Assembly (NCBI RefSeq): GCF_021134715.1
Contig: NC_060018.1
Span: 5,101,501-5,165,500 of the forward strand
DNA from: Daphnia pulex
Taxonomy: Eukaryota > Arthropoda > Branchiopoda > Diplostraca > Daphniidae
Length of the DNA: 64,000 bases
Reading direction: 5' to 3'
Below are positions 35,272 through 48,700 of the stretch, piece after piece. The notes under the pieces were generated by a model. It saw only the letters and a list, made by a program, of their open reading frames with translations, was not told the DNA's origin and made no database searches. Both the position numbers and the translations under genes were made by a program. Positions within the stretch are counted from its first letter, which is position 1, and each line of letters opens with the position of its first letter.

Positions 35272-37817
35272 CACAGCTGTTGTCGAAAGGGACACTCATT
35301 TACACGCGGCAATGGTATCAGAACTATTGCAGCAGCCCACCATCTGTGCGGGCGGTGTATGTCGGCCGCTGTGTTGTTGAGCGTCCGCTGTTTGTCTCTT
35401 CTCTTCTGGCCGGCTGCACGGGACCCGCGGACGACTGTCGACTCGCAAAAACAAAAGGATAACAGGCGAGCACCTGATAAGAGCAGCAGCAGGACGGACT
35501 TATTATTGGTGCACATGCCGCACTTTCCTCCGCCCGTCTTTTCTTCCAAGTGTATTTGGCCATTCCACCGCCTTCCGGCCTTGCTGGCGAATGAAAAAAG
35601 AAAGAAAAGAAAAACAAGCAAATAACACTTTGGCGGAGAGAAACTATAGGCCACGTTTTGCGCGTTGCCATGGACTCGGGTAACACACGATGGACGCGAC
35701 ATTTCTTTGGCGTAACAGTGGGCGCTACAGTCTATTTATCTTCGATTAAATCGACAAACGGGAGCTCTGAAAACGACAAAATAAACGAAACGACGGAAGC
35801 TTTCTCCCTCCAGTTATTCCTATTGTTTTTCTTTTCTTTCCATCGGGAAGGGGGAAAAGAAAAGTAAACTAAACCCGCCCGACATGCAGGTAAAAAGTAT
35901 ACTTTTTCCATTCTAGTACAGTTGACGAGGTCGTGGGTGGGCGGGAGAAAGTACCGAGAGCTCTAACTCCCGACACACGAACTTGATCTTGGTCCGCGGG
36001 CGGCGGCTGCTGCTGCTGTTGTGCTGTGCTAATAATCTAAATGTCGGTTTAGTAGACTCATAAATGTCGTCCCACTCGTCAAATCGAACGGCCGAATCGA
36101 GTTAGACATCACGCCCACTCATACGCTAGTGCGTCTACGATCATGTTAAAAGGCAAGACTAAAGGAAATAGTCACGCCATTGGCGAGATTGCCACTTTTT
36201 TTTTGTTTAGTTCGGGTTCGATCGATAGCAGTTGGGGAGGAGAAGAAGGAACCAGCTGGACCGGCAATTCTTTTCCGCTCGCCTTTCAAAGTTGTGTACA
36301 GTCAAACTGCTGTTCAAAAGAGGGCCAAAGCGGAAGCGTGAATATAATAAAAAATAAATAAGAAAAAAAGACGAAGAAGAATTTCACGACACGCCGCCCA
36401 AATATATCCGTCATCAAACAACTGTGTCTGTCCCGCTATTGGTGCAGTGGTACAGCAGGGCATGTGTACACACACATTGGGGCGTTGGCCCGTTTCCGTA
36501 CAACGGAAGAAGATGGAAATCCGTCGAATTTTCCTTAGGCCGTTCCTGGAAGATGTGCTCGGCATCTATTCGGGCCGAAAATATAAATCTGAAAAATGCA
36601 TTTCAACCAACAACAGTGGACGCGGGAGCGGCCGGGATCTTTTTGGTATGCCACGTCTTGACTTAATCCGACGGGGAAATGACAAAAAAAGAAGAAGAAA
36701 AGAAAAAAACGGGTAATCCCCTGCAGATCTCTAAACTCTAAATCGCTTGGCGAGCGGATCAATCCCCTCAATGGCGAAACTCAAGTTAAAAAAAAAAAGT
36801 TTGGATAATGTGAATCATTGGCACAGTTCGTCGATGATTCCATTTCGTTCAAATCCCATCATGCCGGCCATAGTCGTTGATCAGATTTTTGCATCCGCAC
36901 CGATACCCCCTTTACTTTTGATTTTCCTATTCGATTCCTCTCCTTTTTTTTTGGGTGGGTGGGCCAACGTGACTTCTTCTTCCAAACGAAAAAGAAAATA
37001 AGAAAATGCAACTTCCGATCCGTCGTGAAGCTCAGTGAGCTGCGAGTCGAGTGTCGAGCAAACGAATGTCTGAAAGAAGAAGAAGAAGAAGAAGAACAGA
37101 AAAGCAAATGCACGTCACAGGGAGGGGAGGGGTTTGCCCAGCACAGGAAAAGTTGGAGCGGAAATTTCAAGTCTGTGTGCGTATTGCGCGTCTAGAACTG
37201 TTATCATTCTCTAGATCAACACGAAGCTATTTACTTTGAAGATGGCAGCAGAGAACAGTCTGAGCAATATATCGTGACGTCGGCGACCTGATTTCCATTT
37301 GGCAAAAATCCGGCAACACACACACACCAAGATGATATATCCCGCGCTATTACGTATACAGTAGGTGTGGGTCTGGTGCGCCAAATAGGCCCATTAAATT
37401 TCTTCCAGACACGCACGGAGCAGACGCGCGTGCGATGTGCGTGCGTTAAAAAGATGGACAAGGTTTTCAAAAACTAGAAAAAAGAAAAAAGAAGATTTTT
37501 TTTTTTCTCCTTTTTGAATTTAGCGCCATCGGGCTACCTCAGTAGACTGTCAGAGACCATCCCACCTCTTCATCTAGTCACTCGATTGAGCGTTTCTTTT
37601 TTTCTTTTTGAAAAGAAGAGAAAGAAGAAAAAAGAAAATAATGAAATCAGATATAGGAGCACTGCGCAAGTACACAGGTAGAAAAAAAAGGAGCGATTTC
37701 GTATTCAACGACCGACAATCTGTTGAGATGATTGAAGAGGTTGGCCTCGTCAATCCTCCAATCCGCTCATACATCATCTTTTTCTTTCTTTGAACCGTGT
37801 CCAACAAGCTTTACAGT

Positions 37818-37836
37818 TACACACACACACACACAC
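37818..37836. repeat. (CA)n microsatellite
   Basis: About nine CA dinucleotides followed by TGTGTG, giving a small imperfect inverted repeat. Confidence 0.85.
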
Positions 37837-40253
37837 TGTGTGCAGCACCGAGACGACGACGGACTTTCATATAAGAGGGCCACCACATGAAGGGATTCTT
37901 CCGTTAGATAGTTGTGAAAAACCCAAAGAAAAAAGAAAAAAAGAGATTTCGGCATTGGGAAAACAAAACAACAATCGATGGACATGTATAGATAGTCATA
38001 ATGATCAAGAATCGCTGTCAGTCCCCCTTCACCTTTATTGTCGATTGCCAAGTTATATGTTTTCCCTTCAAGGGCCCCCCGTCATAACGGTCTGTGACGA
38101 TATATCGACGCCAACGTGTATGCATTTCTCTATACAGCGATTGCTTCGCATTAAACATGGGCGAGAAATAATAATAATAATAAAAAAGGGAGAAATTCTG
38201 TCATCGGGACCCGTTGGAAAATGCCGTGGCCGAAAGGATCTCCCGGTCGTTCCAGCTCACGCCAACTTTATTGGAAAGCTTTAGACTGATGTGAACATAT
38301 GGCTAAATATACACGATCGTTATTGACACCGAAAATGAATCCTTAAAAAAAGAAAAAAGAAAAATCCGGGATAATCATTCGACACGTATATCGACCACCT
38401 CCATCCCATTTTTCTTTCCCCCAAACGATTTCCAATGCTGCGTGTTGATTTAGAAAGGATGTCAATAACTGTTAATAACTCCCCAGAGTCAAAACAAAAC
38501 CAAATAAACACAAACTCACTCGTGAGCTAATCCCAAACACTCGCTCTTAACACGTTCCAACATTCCAGTCTCCCCACAGCACTGAAACTATTACATCTTT
38601 TTAAGGATATTATACAAGGCAACATTTTTTCTTTTTCCTTTTTGGAAAATGGACTCCTCTTTTCTTTTCTTTTTTAGAGGTGGGGTGGAGGAGCGAGCGG
38701 CCCTATCTGAGTTCACCGATCGACAACGAAATGTCTTGTGACCGCGTGCACAAACAAATAGGCCAGAAGAGCCAAAGCAGCTAGGGGATTCATCCACTTA
38801 TGGTGGAAGGCGCATATCATTTTAACAACCGGCTCTCCGTCTTATGTAGAGCCCAGCAGACCTGCGGTGAGGCACACAGACACAGACTCAAGCTCGCCCG
38901 GCAGTATGTAGTACCGTGAATAGTGTAGTATAGACCAAGTCCGTCTGACAAGAACGGTCCAGCCGACAACAAACGATTTCGAGGTGGGTCTTATTGCTCC
39001 CTCGTCGCGGCTCCTGCTATTACCGTTTGATTGATATTCAAAGCAAAACCCCCGAACGGACCGCACAGAGTCTATGAGGGTGAAAGAGAGGTCATAAAAG
39101 AAAATGAAAAAAAAAAAGAAAAAGGGAAAAATGCGTATAGAAGCAACACATACCACGAGTGACACTAGTGACGAATGTCACTAGTCCCTCGCAGCTGGAC
39201 AGAAGTATCGGCTCTCTCTACTTGCCCACCAACAGGTTACACAAATCTGACGGGGAAAAGTGCATCCGAGTTGACAAAAGAATACGATTGGTGGTGATCA
39301 ACCAACCAGCGCAGAGAGAAAACATCTTATTGCCCCGCGCTTCCAATGAAATAAACCTTAATTGCCACGGCCGTGGGGACTACAAATGGACAGCGATTTC
39401 TCATGGTAATTCTGTACGTGTCACTTAAATTTAAATGAAAACGTCAGATGAAAAATCGTTGCCTTTTCGTTATTACTTTTCTTTTTTCGTTTTCGTTCTT
39501 CTTATATGTATATATGCAGGCTAGACAACTTGTATACACAAGAGAAGTTAGGAAGGTAAAAAAATCAAAAGATAATTCCTTTTTCGGGGGAGAACTTGTA
39601 GGACGGGTAGCCGCCGCCCGCATGGAACCAGCTGGCCGAGTATTATAACAGTGAAAAGAAACCTGATTCATTCAGGTGATTCATAATTCAGAGTTGAGTA
39701 AACATGAGCTCGATCAGATGCGGCTGAATGAAAAACTCCACAATCCTGAATCAATTTGAATTGAAACGATTTAAGCCAATAAATCGCTCAAATCAAAAAA
39801 GAAAAGGGGCAAAAGAAAAAATCAAGGCAACAAAATATCGACTTAAGATCTTCTCTGAAAAAGCTGGGCTGCACGGTCTAACTCTCAAATCAGTTTCAGC
39901 TGTCACATCAGTTCATAACGTAACAAACGACAAGGTAAATTTCAAGTTAAGAAGAAGAAAAACAAGAAATATGCGACTTTAGAATGAAAAAAAAAAGAAG
40001 CTCTCAATGGGGGAAGAAAAAAGAAACGCTCGGTGCATACCGTAAGCTAACCTTTACCTGGTCCTTTAATAGACAAGCGGGGAGGTTATTTTATTTTTCA
40101 CTTTATCAGAAAGAGAGGGGACTTACTGGGCTTGGGCATAGTGGCAGCTGTCATCGTAAATTGGCATGGGCTTCGCTTTGTACCTCTACACTATCAGCCG
40201 AAGGCTCGTAAAATCGCATTAGGAAGGAAAATGGAGAACGACTTAAGAGGAAT

Positions 40254-40283
40254 AACGAACGAACGAACGAACGAACGAACGAA
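40254..40283. repeat. (CGAA)n microsatellite
   Basis: Six to seven tandem CGAA units, the reverse complement of the (TTCG)n run at 26101-26125. Confidence 0.9.
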
Positions 40284-42514
40284 AGGGAGAAGACCAAAAG
40301 CCAAAAGCATAAATAAAAATGAAAACAAAAAAAAATGTTCTCCCTCTTCCAAAAGAAAATTGGGTGGGACCGAAAAGTTTACCTCCCCATCCCGGGGGCT
40401 AGAAAATACACTCTCGTGTCCCAGGCCCATATAGACTACGACGTTCGCGAGTCAAAATCATCGGCTGTCACGATCAATATCGGCCAGCAGAAGTAGAGAG
40501 GCTCGGCGAAGCGAACACGGCTAAAACAAATATGACGAGAAAAGCCGAAAAAACATCATCGAGACATGTCATCTTGTCATCGGGACCAATGCAAAAAAAT
40601 AGAAAATAAAGAATTCGGGAGTGGGCTTTCAATCAAGTCCAAAAATTGATGGCAAATCATAAGAGAGAGAGAGGCTGCAGCTGGTAATGGCGTTTCCTTG
40701 TTCTCGTCAGGATGTCGCAATGTCGCATATGCTGTCGGATCAAAAAAAAGGATCCAATCGCGATCAACTGACGGGAGACGTTTTTATCGTAGACGCTGCT
40801 GTTTGCCATGAGAAAAATATAAAGTGATCATTCAGCTACGAAATTTAATCGGATTTCCGGTTTCCCCTTTCCGGACATCAGCAAATTTAATTTTTAATTT
40901 TTTTTTTTCAACTGGAAGGACACAGGAACCGAGTCAGGAAATGAACGTCATCGTTGTCAGTCCTCGGCCTGGTTGCATGTTTGATATCGGGTCGGCATGG
41001 CGGGGACGGCCGGCAGTCAGTCAGCGCGCCGGCCACCCTTTTGCGATAACGACAAAAACAGGGCGAGAGAAATGATACAATATGCAACAGTAAATACGGC
41101 CAAATTTCTCACTTGTCTGCGGGTTTCGTGTCGTGTCTGCTGGCCTTCCGATATGGATAGGCCTATATATATACCACACATATCCGCGGTATGGTTTCAA
41201 GTTTGTTTGTTTGTCTTCCTCCACGCTTTACGCCTTTTGCCGCCCAGCAGCACAGGGGAAAATGATTCATTCGTGTGTATCTTGGCCGGTTGTTGCGAGA
41301 GTACGAGCTGGAAAAACAAGACGGGTAAAACTAACGATCGATTATACGGAACGGAAAACAGAGTCGCTTTGATATGGGTTCAAGAGATGGAGGGTGGCAG
41401 CTGAGCTGCCTCTCATCGACCCCATCATTCAAAAAACAAAACACAAAAAAGTATTGGCGAGCAACATCGGAGAGAGCTCAATGTCGGCCAAACCAATCCG
41501 GATGAGCCTAAAGAAACTTTTTACGGTACTAGACAACATTTCGTCCTCTATCCATCCCACCCTACAAGACGTTTGTTCACCGCATCGAGATATGGCAAGA
41601 GGAGGAGGGTTAGTCACACACTGAAGACACAACCTCCTACCTCCCGCGGAACCATCGGGACTGGTCCCTGTCGTGTTTGCTAGTCTTTCTTTCTCTCACC
41701 TTTCAAGTTTTTCTTTTTTTTTCGTTTTGGTTATTCTCTCCTTATTTTTTCTCTTTTCCCCCCTTGGTTTGGCTTCGGCGGCAAAGTCTACCAGTGGTAT
41801 TACAGCCTCCAGCAGCTTCTTCTTCTTCTTCTGCGTTCTTGTTTCTTGATTTTCTTTCAGTCTTTGCTTCATCTCTCCTGGTCTGCGGTCGCAGAGAACT
41901 TATTCGGCTCAGTTAGTCAACGACTGCCGTTCAAAGTGCACAGGGGATTTGCTTCCATCCGACACGACACGGGCCACAACACCGGTCAACATTTCAACTA
42001 ATTCAGGTAAGCCCCCCTTCTTCTTCTTCTTCTTCTTGAAACGTTGTGCAAATGTAGTACGGGATGAGACCCAGGTATTATTATTACGACCATGTGCGTT
42101 TTTTCTTCTGTTTAATTTTAAATACCCGTGTGTTTTAGTTAGCTTCATTACACAACAGGGCGGAGAGATAAAAATTCTACAAAATAGGCTAACCAAAAAA
42201 TAAATTTTGGAGAATAAGGAGATTATCGTTCATCCTATTTGCATCGGTAATTGGAAAACCGCCTCCAGTCAACGTCCTAAAGAGTAGAGACCTTTAAAAC
42301 AAACGTTGGCGGTCATTTCAAAATCGGGAAATGAGTCAAAGAACAGGGGGAGAAAAAAAAAAGAAAAGAAAAAGAAGAAAAAAAGGCAAACAACCGGAGT
42401 TCTCTCAGTAGCACTATACTGGACTCGCAAGAGTCCGAACGTTATTAACTGCTGAGTGTAGACTGCTGTCGATCAGACAGCGGGAGGATACGCCCTCTTC
42501 TTTTTCCGCCCTTT

Positions 42515-42601
42515 CCTCTCTCTCTCTCTCTCTAGAAAATAGAGTAGTAATATCCTTCTTTCTCTAACTGTATGTTTTTTTCTCTCTCTCTCTCTCTCTC
42601 T
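42515..42601. repeat. Pair of (CT)n microsatellites
   Basis: Two CT runs, 42515-42533 and 42581-42601, separated by a short AT-rich segment; strongly pyrimidine-biased strand. Confidence 0.85.
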
Positions 42602-43661
42602 ATCTTCGCTATTTACATCTCTCACGTTCTCTCAGGACGGTTCACCGAAAATAAAAAGAAAAGCTGTCAGCGTTCTAGCTCCTTTTTTCCCTCCTTTTTC
42701 GTCCGCACGAAAGAACAACAACATCAGCCAAATCCCTCGACTTCATCATTCATAGAGTCGATGGGGTGAATAGAAAAAAAAAAGGAAATCCCGCTGGTGA
42801 AAGGATGCCAATTCACTTCCAAGAAATCTGCAGCGGATGGGATGGTTGCGCCAGCATCAAAGAATTTTTTGGCGAATCCATCGCCCATTCGGTCGACCCT
42901 ACAGTCGGCCGAAGAAAAGACTTTTCGGGGGGCTCCTTTTCTTCCCTTTTGGCTCGCTCCTGATGAATACGGATATGGTCGCACTCATCGATCCGCGGCT
43001 CAACCATCCATCCTCGGTAGCCAAGCTGAGCTCGTTCAAGCCTTAACTAGAAACCCAAATACTATTTCTCCTAGGTCTTCTTATTCGGTTAAGGCCAGCA
43101 GCAGCAGCAGCGGCATTGTTGTGACTTTTGTGTGTGCACAGCGAAGGCTGTTTGGGTTAACAAAAGAAGAGACTGTCAGATGGCATCGATTGATACAAAC
43201 GGACGCATCATAGGGTTTGCGCGATAGTTTTCTCCGGGGCCGATTCACGATAACGAGGAGGAAAGAAGAAAAAAACGAACGAAGCGAGGGACAGAGAACG
43301 AACAAACGACAGGGAGATCGCGCGAAGACGGGCGTGACCATCCATCTATCAATCTATCATGGGCTGATGGACCTTGTCTGACGTTTGGGGTCTCTCATCT
43401 CCGCGTGCTGGTTAAATAAAAAAAAAGGGGGACGGTCGACAACAGCGCCACCAGTCCCAAGTCCGACGGAAACCAAACAGGAAATTTTCTTAATTCGACA
43501 ACTGCGTCGGTCGAAATCGATTCAAGATGGGGAGGGAAAAAGAAAAAGAGAAACAGGAATTACTAGTAGTGGCCTACTACATTTGCTCGGGTGTTTGGCG
43601 TGTAGTCGTGCAGTCCATCATTTTGTCAAATCTCCAACGAGATGACGAAAAGTCCCGACGT

Positions 43662-43669
43662 TGACGTCA
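43662..43669. promoter_or_regulatory. Full CRE palindrome TGACGTCA
   Basis: Perfect TGACGTCA followed directly by a TAATGG homeodomain-like core, 1.3 kb upstream of the 45-kb gene. Function is inferred from motif only. Confidence 0.3.
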
Positions 43670-43711
43670 TTAATGGCCCCCGCTTCGTTATCTTACTCGA
43701 ATCGTACCTGA

Positions 43712-43724
43712 GGGGGGGGGGGGG
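43712..43724. repeat. G13 homopolymer
   Basis: Uninterrupted run of 13 G. Such tracts are prone to length errors in sequencing. Confidence 0.85.
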
Positions 43725-44578
43725 ATCCGATTCGATGCCTCGTTATAATTTACTCCTCTTTATCTTCCTATTTTTCTCTCTTAACTAGTTTTTTTTGTAT
43801 TGATTTACTTTGACTCCCTCGACTATTTATCCAAGCCAGATCTCTCTCGAGAGACGACAAGTCAGAGAAAAGAGATGATGCAAAAACCACTCAAAAGCCT
43901 CTCATCCGATTGTTCCACGTGACTGAGTAGAGCAAACGATCCGCGCAAATAAAAAACGCGTGTGCCAGTAATTCATTCACGAAATTCAAGGGCGTTGGCG
44001 GACCATGTACATGTATTATCACTACGCACATCAAAATATGATTTTTTTTTGTTTGTTTGTTATTCCCGTTCGTTTGTTTTATACTTCCACCTAACAATTA
44101 AAGCGGAACAAAAGTTCCTTGTCATCTTCAAACGCCGGCAGCTATTTAAGCCAAACAGGAGAAACGGGGAGCAGCGCGCAGTTCAAAAAGCTTAGCACGG
44201 AGAACGCATTCAATCTTTCATGTCAAGTTGTTGATTGCATCAAAGGATATAATAATATAAAGAGGTATATCATCTCCTTTGTGCGTACGTGTTTGCCTCT
44301 CCCCCCCCTCCTTCAATTCACATTTGAAAGGGCCATTACGTAGAAATAAATAAAAAATAAAATAAAAAATCAAGAAAAAAACACAAAACAAAATTAAGCA
44401 AAACACGCAGGGCCTCACTATCATTCGTCATCATCTCTTCGTTATGTGGAACAGACGGAACGTGGACCGAGGGTGTTGGTTTCGATGGGTGAGAAGGTGG
44501 CGTGATGAACGAGTGTTACACCAAGAAAGAAACAGCCGGATCCTATGAAAAGTATCGTCGGCATTTCCAGCTGCCCGT

Positions 44579-44602
44579 CATAATAATAATAATAATAATA
44601 AT
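44579..44602. repeat. (TAA)n microsatellite
   Basis: About eight TAA trinucleotides. Confidence 0.85.
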
Positions 44603-45010
44603 TCTAGGCTAGTTGGAATATGTCGCATTATAAGCCATTCGCCATCCATCACGGTGGCACCGTATTTTCAACGTGTTCCATATCGATTCCTGTGCTTTGC
44701 AAATCCGCATTTTCTTGGTCGTGGTTGGCAAAATAAAAATAAATTTCATACCGATTTAGATTTAATAGGGTTGACGCCCGTTTCATTTGTTTTTCCTGTG
44801 TCAACAGCTCGGGAAAACGGAAGGTTTTCATCGATCGACTCCGGGCGGAACCGACCAACCGACCGACCGACCGCCTTGAAGCAAACGCCAACCAACAACC
44901 AGAAGGCAGGACATTAGCGAGCGAAAAGCGAGTCAACTGTTATAGACTTTTTATACTCCATCGATAAGGGCATTAAATCAAAGAAGAAAGGAAACGACGA
45001 CGACGTGGCC

Positions 45011-45693
45011 ATGGAGGCGGAAGCGGGACAAGTGGGCAGGATCGGTTGCCTGCTGGTGATGATCCTTGTGCTGTGCGCTGCCGGAATCGAAACAGCGTCC
45101 GGGCACCGTCACCACGTCAGTAATAGCAACCACAGCCATCATCAGCAAGGGGGCATCGCCAGCAAATCCCGGCCGTTGACCAAAACCGATTCGTCGATCA
45201 ATCAACAACATCAAGGCCCCATGATGACAATCAAGAGTCTGGCCAGTTCTGGTGAGTATCCCCACCACCACACATAGACCACCACAAAAAACAAACTTAT
45301 TTTCTCATTTAAAAAATATATCCAATCAGCGCCAAGCGCAACTCCGTATAATTCCGATGTTATTACGTCACGTACTAAATTATTAAAGTCAAAATCCAAT
45401 TAATAATTTTGGTTTGGGTTTTGCAGGGACGGGCGAGAGAAGAGTCCGAAAGAGGAGCAAATGGTTACAGTCGACGACGTCGTCGGCGCCATCATCTTCG
45501 TCATCGTCGATGAGTCATCACTTTAACAAGGATAGCACGTTTCTCAAGCGTATCGTGACCGAAGTGATAGCCGAGCGAGACGCCCAGATAGCCGCCGCCC
45601 TCTTTGAGGTGGCCAAAAACCAACCTCACCTTCAAATGATGGTCCAAACGGTAAGAATCGTCTCCCGCTGATTATCCCGCTGGGTATATTTCT

Positions 45694-45737
<44 letters not shown>

Positions 45738-48700
45738 TCCCCCACCATCCATTTTTCCCAACCATCGTCGGCACGCAAGTCGACACGGCGATGGCCAATC
45801 AAAGGCACTTTGTCGTGGGACTCTGCAGTGTCCCAAGTAACTCGACGAAAAAAGGAGATATGTGCTGTTGTTGTTGTTGTTCTATAACACGGCGAAAAGG
45901 AGCGTCCGGCCAAATAGTTCTGGTTCGTGCTAACGTCTTATTTATGTCGACACGATGCCAGAGGGTGGAAGACGGGTGACTGGGCGAGCGACTACATTTG
46001 TGTACAAGGACGCCAATGAGCCGACGAATTGTCTCGTCAATTCTTCAATAAAGACAAGCCTACACGCGATTGGATTATTCCAGCGTGAACGTGAGCTCGG
46101 ACACAAAAGGGGCTTTTGACAAAAGAGTCGACTTTGTAATAAGTATAGCCTATCTAAAATAAGAGCCTCGAGTGAGACTTGAAGAAGAAGAAGTAAACAA
46201 ATCAATAACAATCCCAAAAACCGAATCATTCCAAAAAACAACAAACTGAATAATAACACGACGCCCAGTTTTTTTAACGGTCAACTTGACCCGCCAGGTT
46301 GACTCGATTCGAATCAAACAACACCTCGATAACAACAATTCAACAGCAGGAAAAAATATTAACGGGTCTTTAGCATTTCGCCTCACGTTCGCCATTGCAT
46401 CTCGTTAAGTCGTCTTCATTTCGGAGGTGGGAGGGACCCCCGTGACTACATCTGGTCTTATTAATGTATAGATGCTTCCGTGTTCGCTCGACCGATTTAT
46501 TCTCCTTGCACACATACACATAAAACACGCAGGCTCTTGATGCGGCGCACCCCCCACCCCCCTCCTCTCCTCCTCCTCCGAGTCGATTCCCGTCGCTGCA
46601 GATAATATATTCATATGTTTCTTTCTGCTCACGAACGTCCGTGTAGACTGTGTACGAGCAGCATTAGCGGCAAACTATATGAGGGGGAAACTTGGTCCTA
46701 GCTGCGGATGTGTGAGCTCACCAGCCAAAAAGGACGTCGGGACTAAAAAGGAACGCGGGAGAGAGAAGGAGAGACTTAAGCTGGAAGTCACGCTCATTCT
46801 CCGTCATGAATAATCCAGCGGGGCAGCTCATCCCGAGACGACACAACATGCCTATATACTTCCCCGGGACCGTGTTCTCGCGTATTGTGTGCCGGGGCCC
46901 CAAACTTCTTCCACTCTATGGCCCAACTAAAAGCGTCATTTCAAGTCTCGCTGCTGCTACCACCACCGCCGGCCCTGATAATACGATCGTCGTTAATCCA
47001 CATGGCGCACTCTTCATTGGATGTGTGTGTTTTAAAAAACCCGCCCCGCTCTTCCCATTAAAAGTGACGCAGGTCCTGCCCGTCCATGCAGAATGTTGCA
47101 CAGTCTCTATCCAGGCCTCTGTGTTTACCAAATGAATGAAACTACAACAGACATTGCTATGGCGCTCACGTCCAGGCCGTCGCCGCCGGCCTTCACTCCT
47201 CGTCTTTTGCTTCGATTCGTGATGAGAGCGAAAATCACGTTCACGAGTACCGACACTCATCGACACGGGGGAAAAAAAAGGGGCGGAAGGAAGAGGAAGA
47301 AGAAAAAAAAATGAGCGCAAGTCGATGGAGCGGTGATTGCACAATTCACGACGGCCAGCCGCCGCGATCGGCGTCGTGAATGACCAATCGTTTATCGATC
47401 TTTTCGGCTTACTGGACTGGTATATACGAGAGCGGAAAGAAATAGAAAGGCGGAATCGAGAGAGAGTGAACAAGAAACCTCTTCTATTTTATGTATTGAG
47501 CAGAGTTGCCATGAGTGTTGTATGAAGTCCGTTGACGTAATCCAAGAGTCAGCAATAATAATATCTCGTCTATAATCCGTTTATCTCCTTCAAGTCAGAC
47601 CGGTAATAAACTTTGATGGATGTCTTTCGAAGAATGGGAGAGACTTAGACTTTTTGTGGACTTGCACTATTCTGCGTGTTGTTTTTACAATCGGACATTT
47701 TTATTGGACAGTCGCATTGGCGTTCGCTTGAGGGCCAGAGCGGAAGATAAGAGGGAAATGCGACAGGGAAGACCACTCAATCTATCTTCTTTTTAAAATA
47801 AATATGGGAAAAACCAACCGTCGATTCTTGTTTGAGCGTATACCAAAGAGAATGGAAAACTTGTTCGACCGGTGAAAAGAGTAGATTGTAAAATGCGTCA
47901 ACATCACGACAAACATGGAAGAGTCTCTCTTGCCAAAAAAGTTGGAATCGAGAGACGAAAAAAGGGATCCACACACGAACATGTGTGTAGATTGTTGCGC
48001 TTCAATTTCGTTTCATCGATTCGTTTTCCTCGGAAAAACAAACGCGATTCGTGAAGCGTGAACATCCGAGACAGAAAATTTTCAGAAAAACCCCAAAGCA
48101 ACGAATGCGCCCGGCTGTATCTTGCCTGCCTCAACAAGACCAAAAACAGAAAAGAAAGAAAAGAATCGAATGACTATAATTCCGCAAATATGGGTGTAGT
48201 ACTAGATGTTATCCGCCGTGGAAGCCATCCAATCATATCCATATTATCTTTCTGGGACCTAGTTTTTCGACCTTCACCGAAAGTCTGCACGGATAATATA
48301 ACTGCGCCCGTTGATTCATGGATGGAGCATCGCTAATCGAATATTCCTTGTACACACACAAAACCATCGCCGTATATATATATATACCTAGTGTGTATCT
48401 GTGACCTAATGGGATTACGAATATAAGGCCTTGTTGTTGTTCACCCCTCGCCACTGATGACGGATGATCATGTTGGTTAGTTCTGGTATATCTTGATATC
48501 CAGAACTGACAGTCTGACAAATTGATGACCATGTTTTTTATGTGGCCTACAATTTGTATATATGTTTAGTTACTCATTCCGACTTGTTTGGGCGCAGTAT
48601 TTACGTCTTACTGGTTTCACGTTTCCATGATTATTTTCTTGTTTTGTCTTTCTCTTTCTCGTTGGCCATTTACAGTTAGGTGAACTGAGCCAGAGCAATC

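Larger units (their letters stand above)
27883..45010. other. 17-kb gap with no supported gene
   Basis: No frame here reads like a known protein and no chain of in-phase exons was found. The region is dense in microsatellites (listed separately where long), A/T homopolymers and purine-rich runs. It lies between the 5' ends of two divergent genes, calbindin and the 45-kb gene, so it could hold the regulatory DNA of both, or unrecognised 5' non-coding exons or ncRNAs. Inverted repeats at 31967-32032 and a CRE at 43662 are the most distinct short elements seen. Confidence 0.5.

Noticed and set aside
35271..35702. 143-codon minus-strand ORF overlapping the 268-codon plus-strand frame
   Set aside because: Shadow of the same stop-poor sequence.
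42797..43213. 138-codon ORF with overlapping ORFs in all frames
   Set aside because: Several frames are open together because the sequence is stop-poor; none reads like a protein family.
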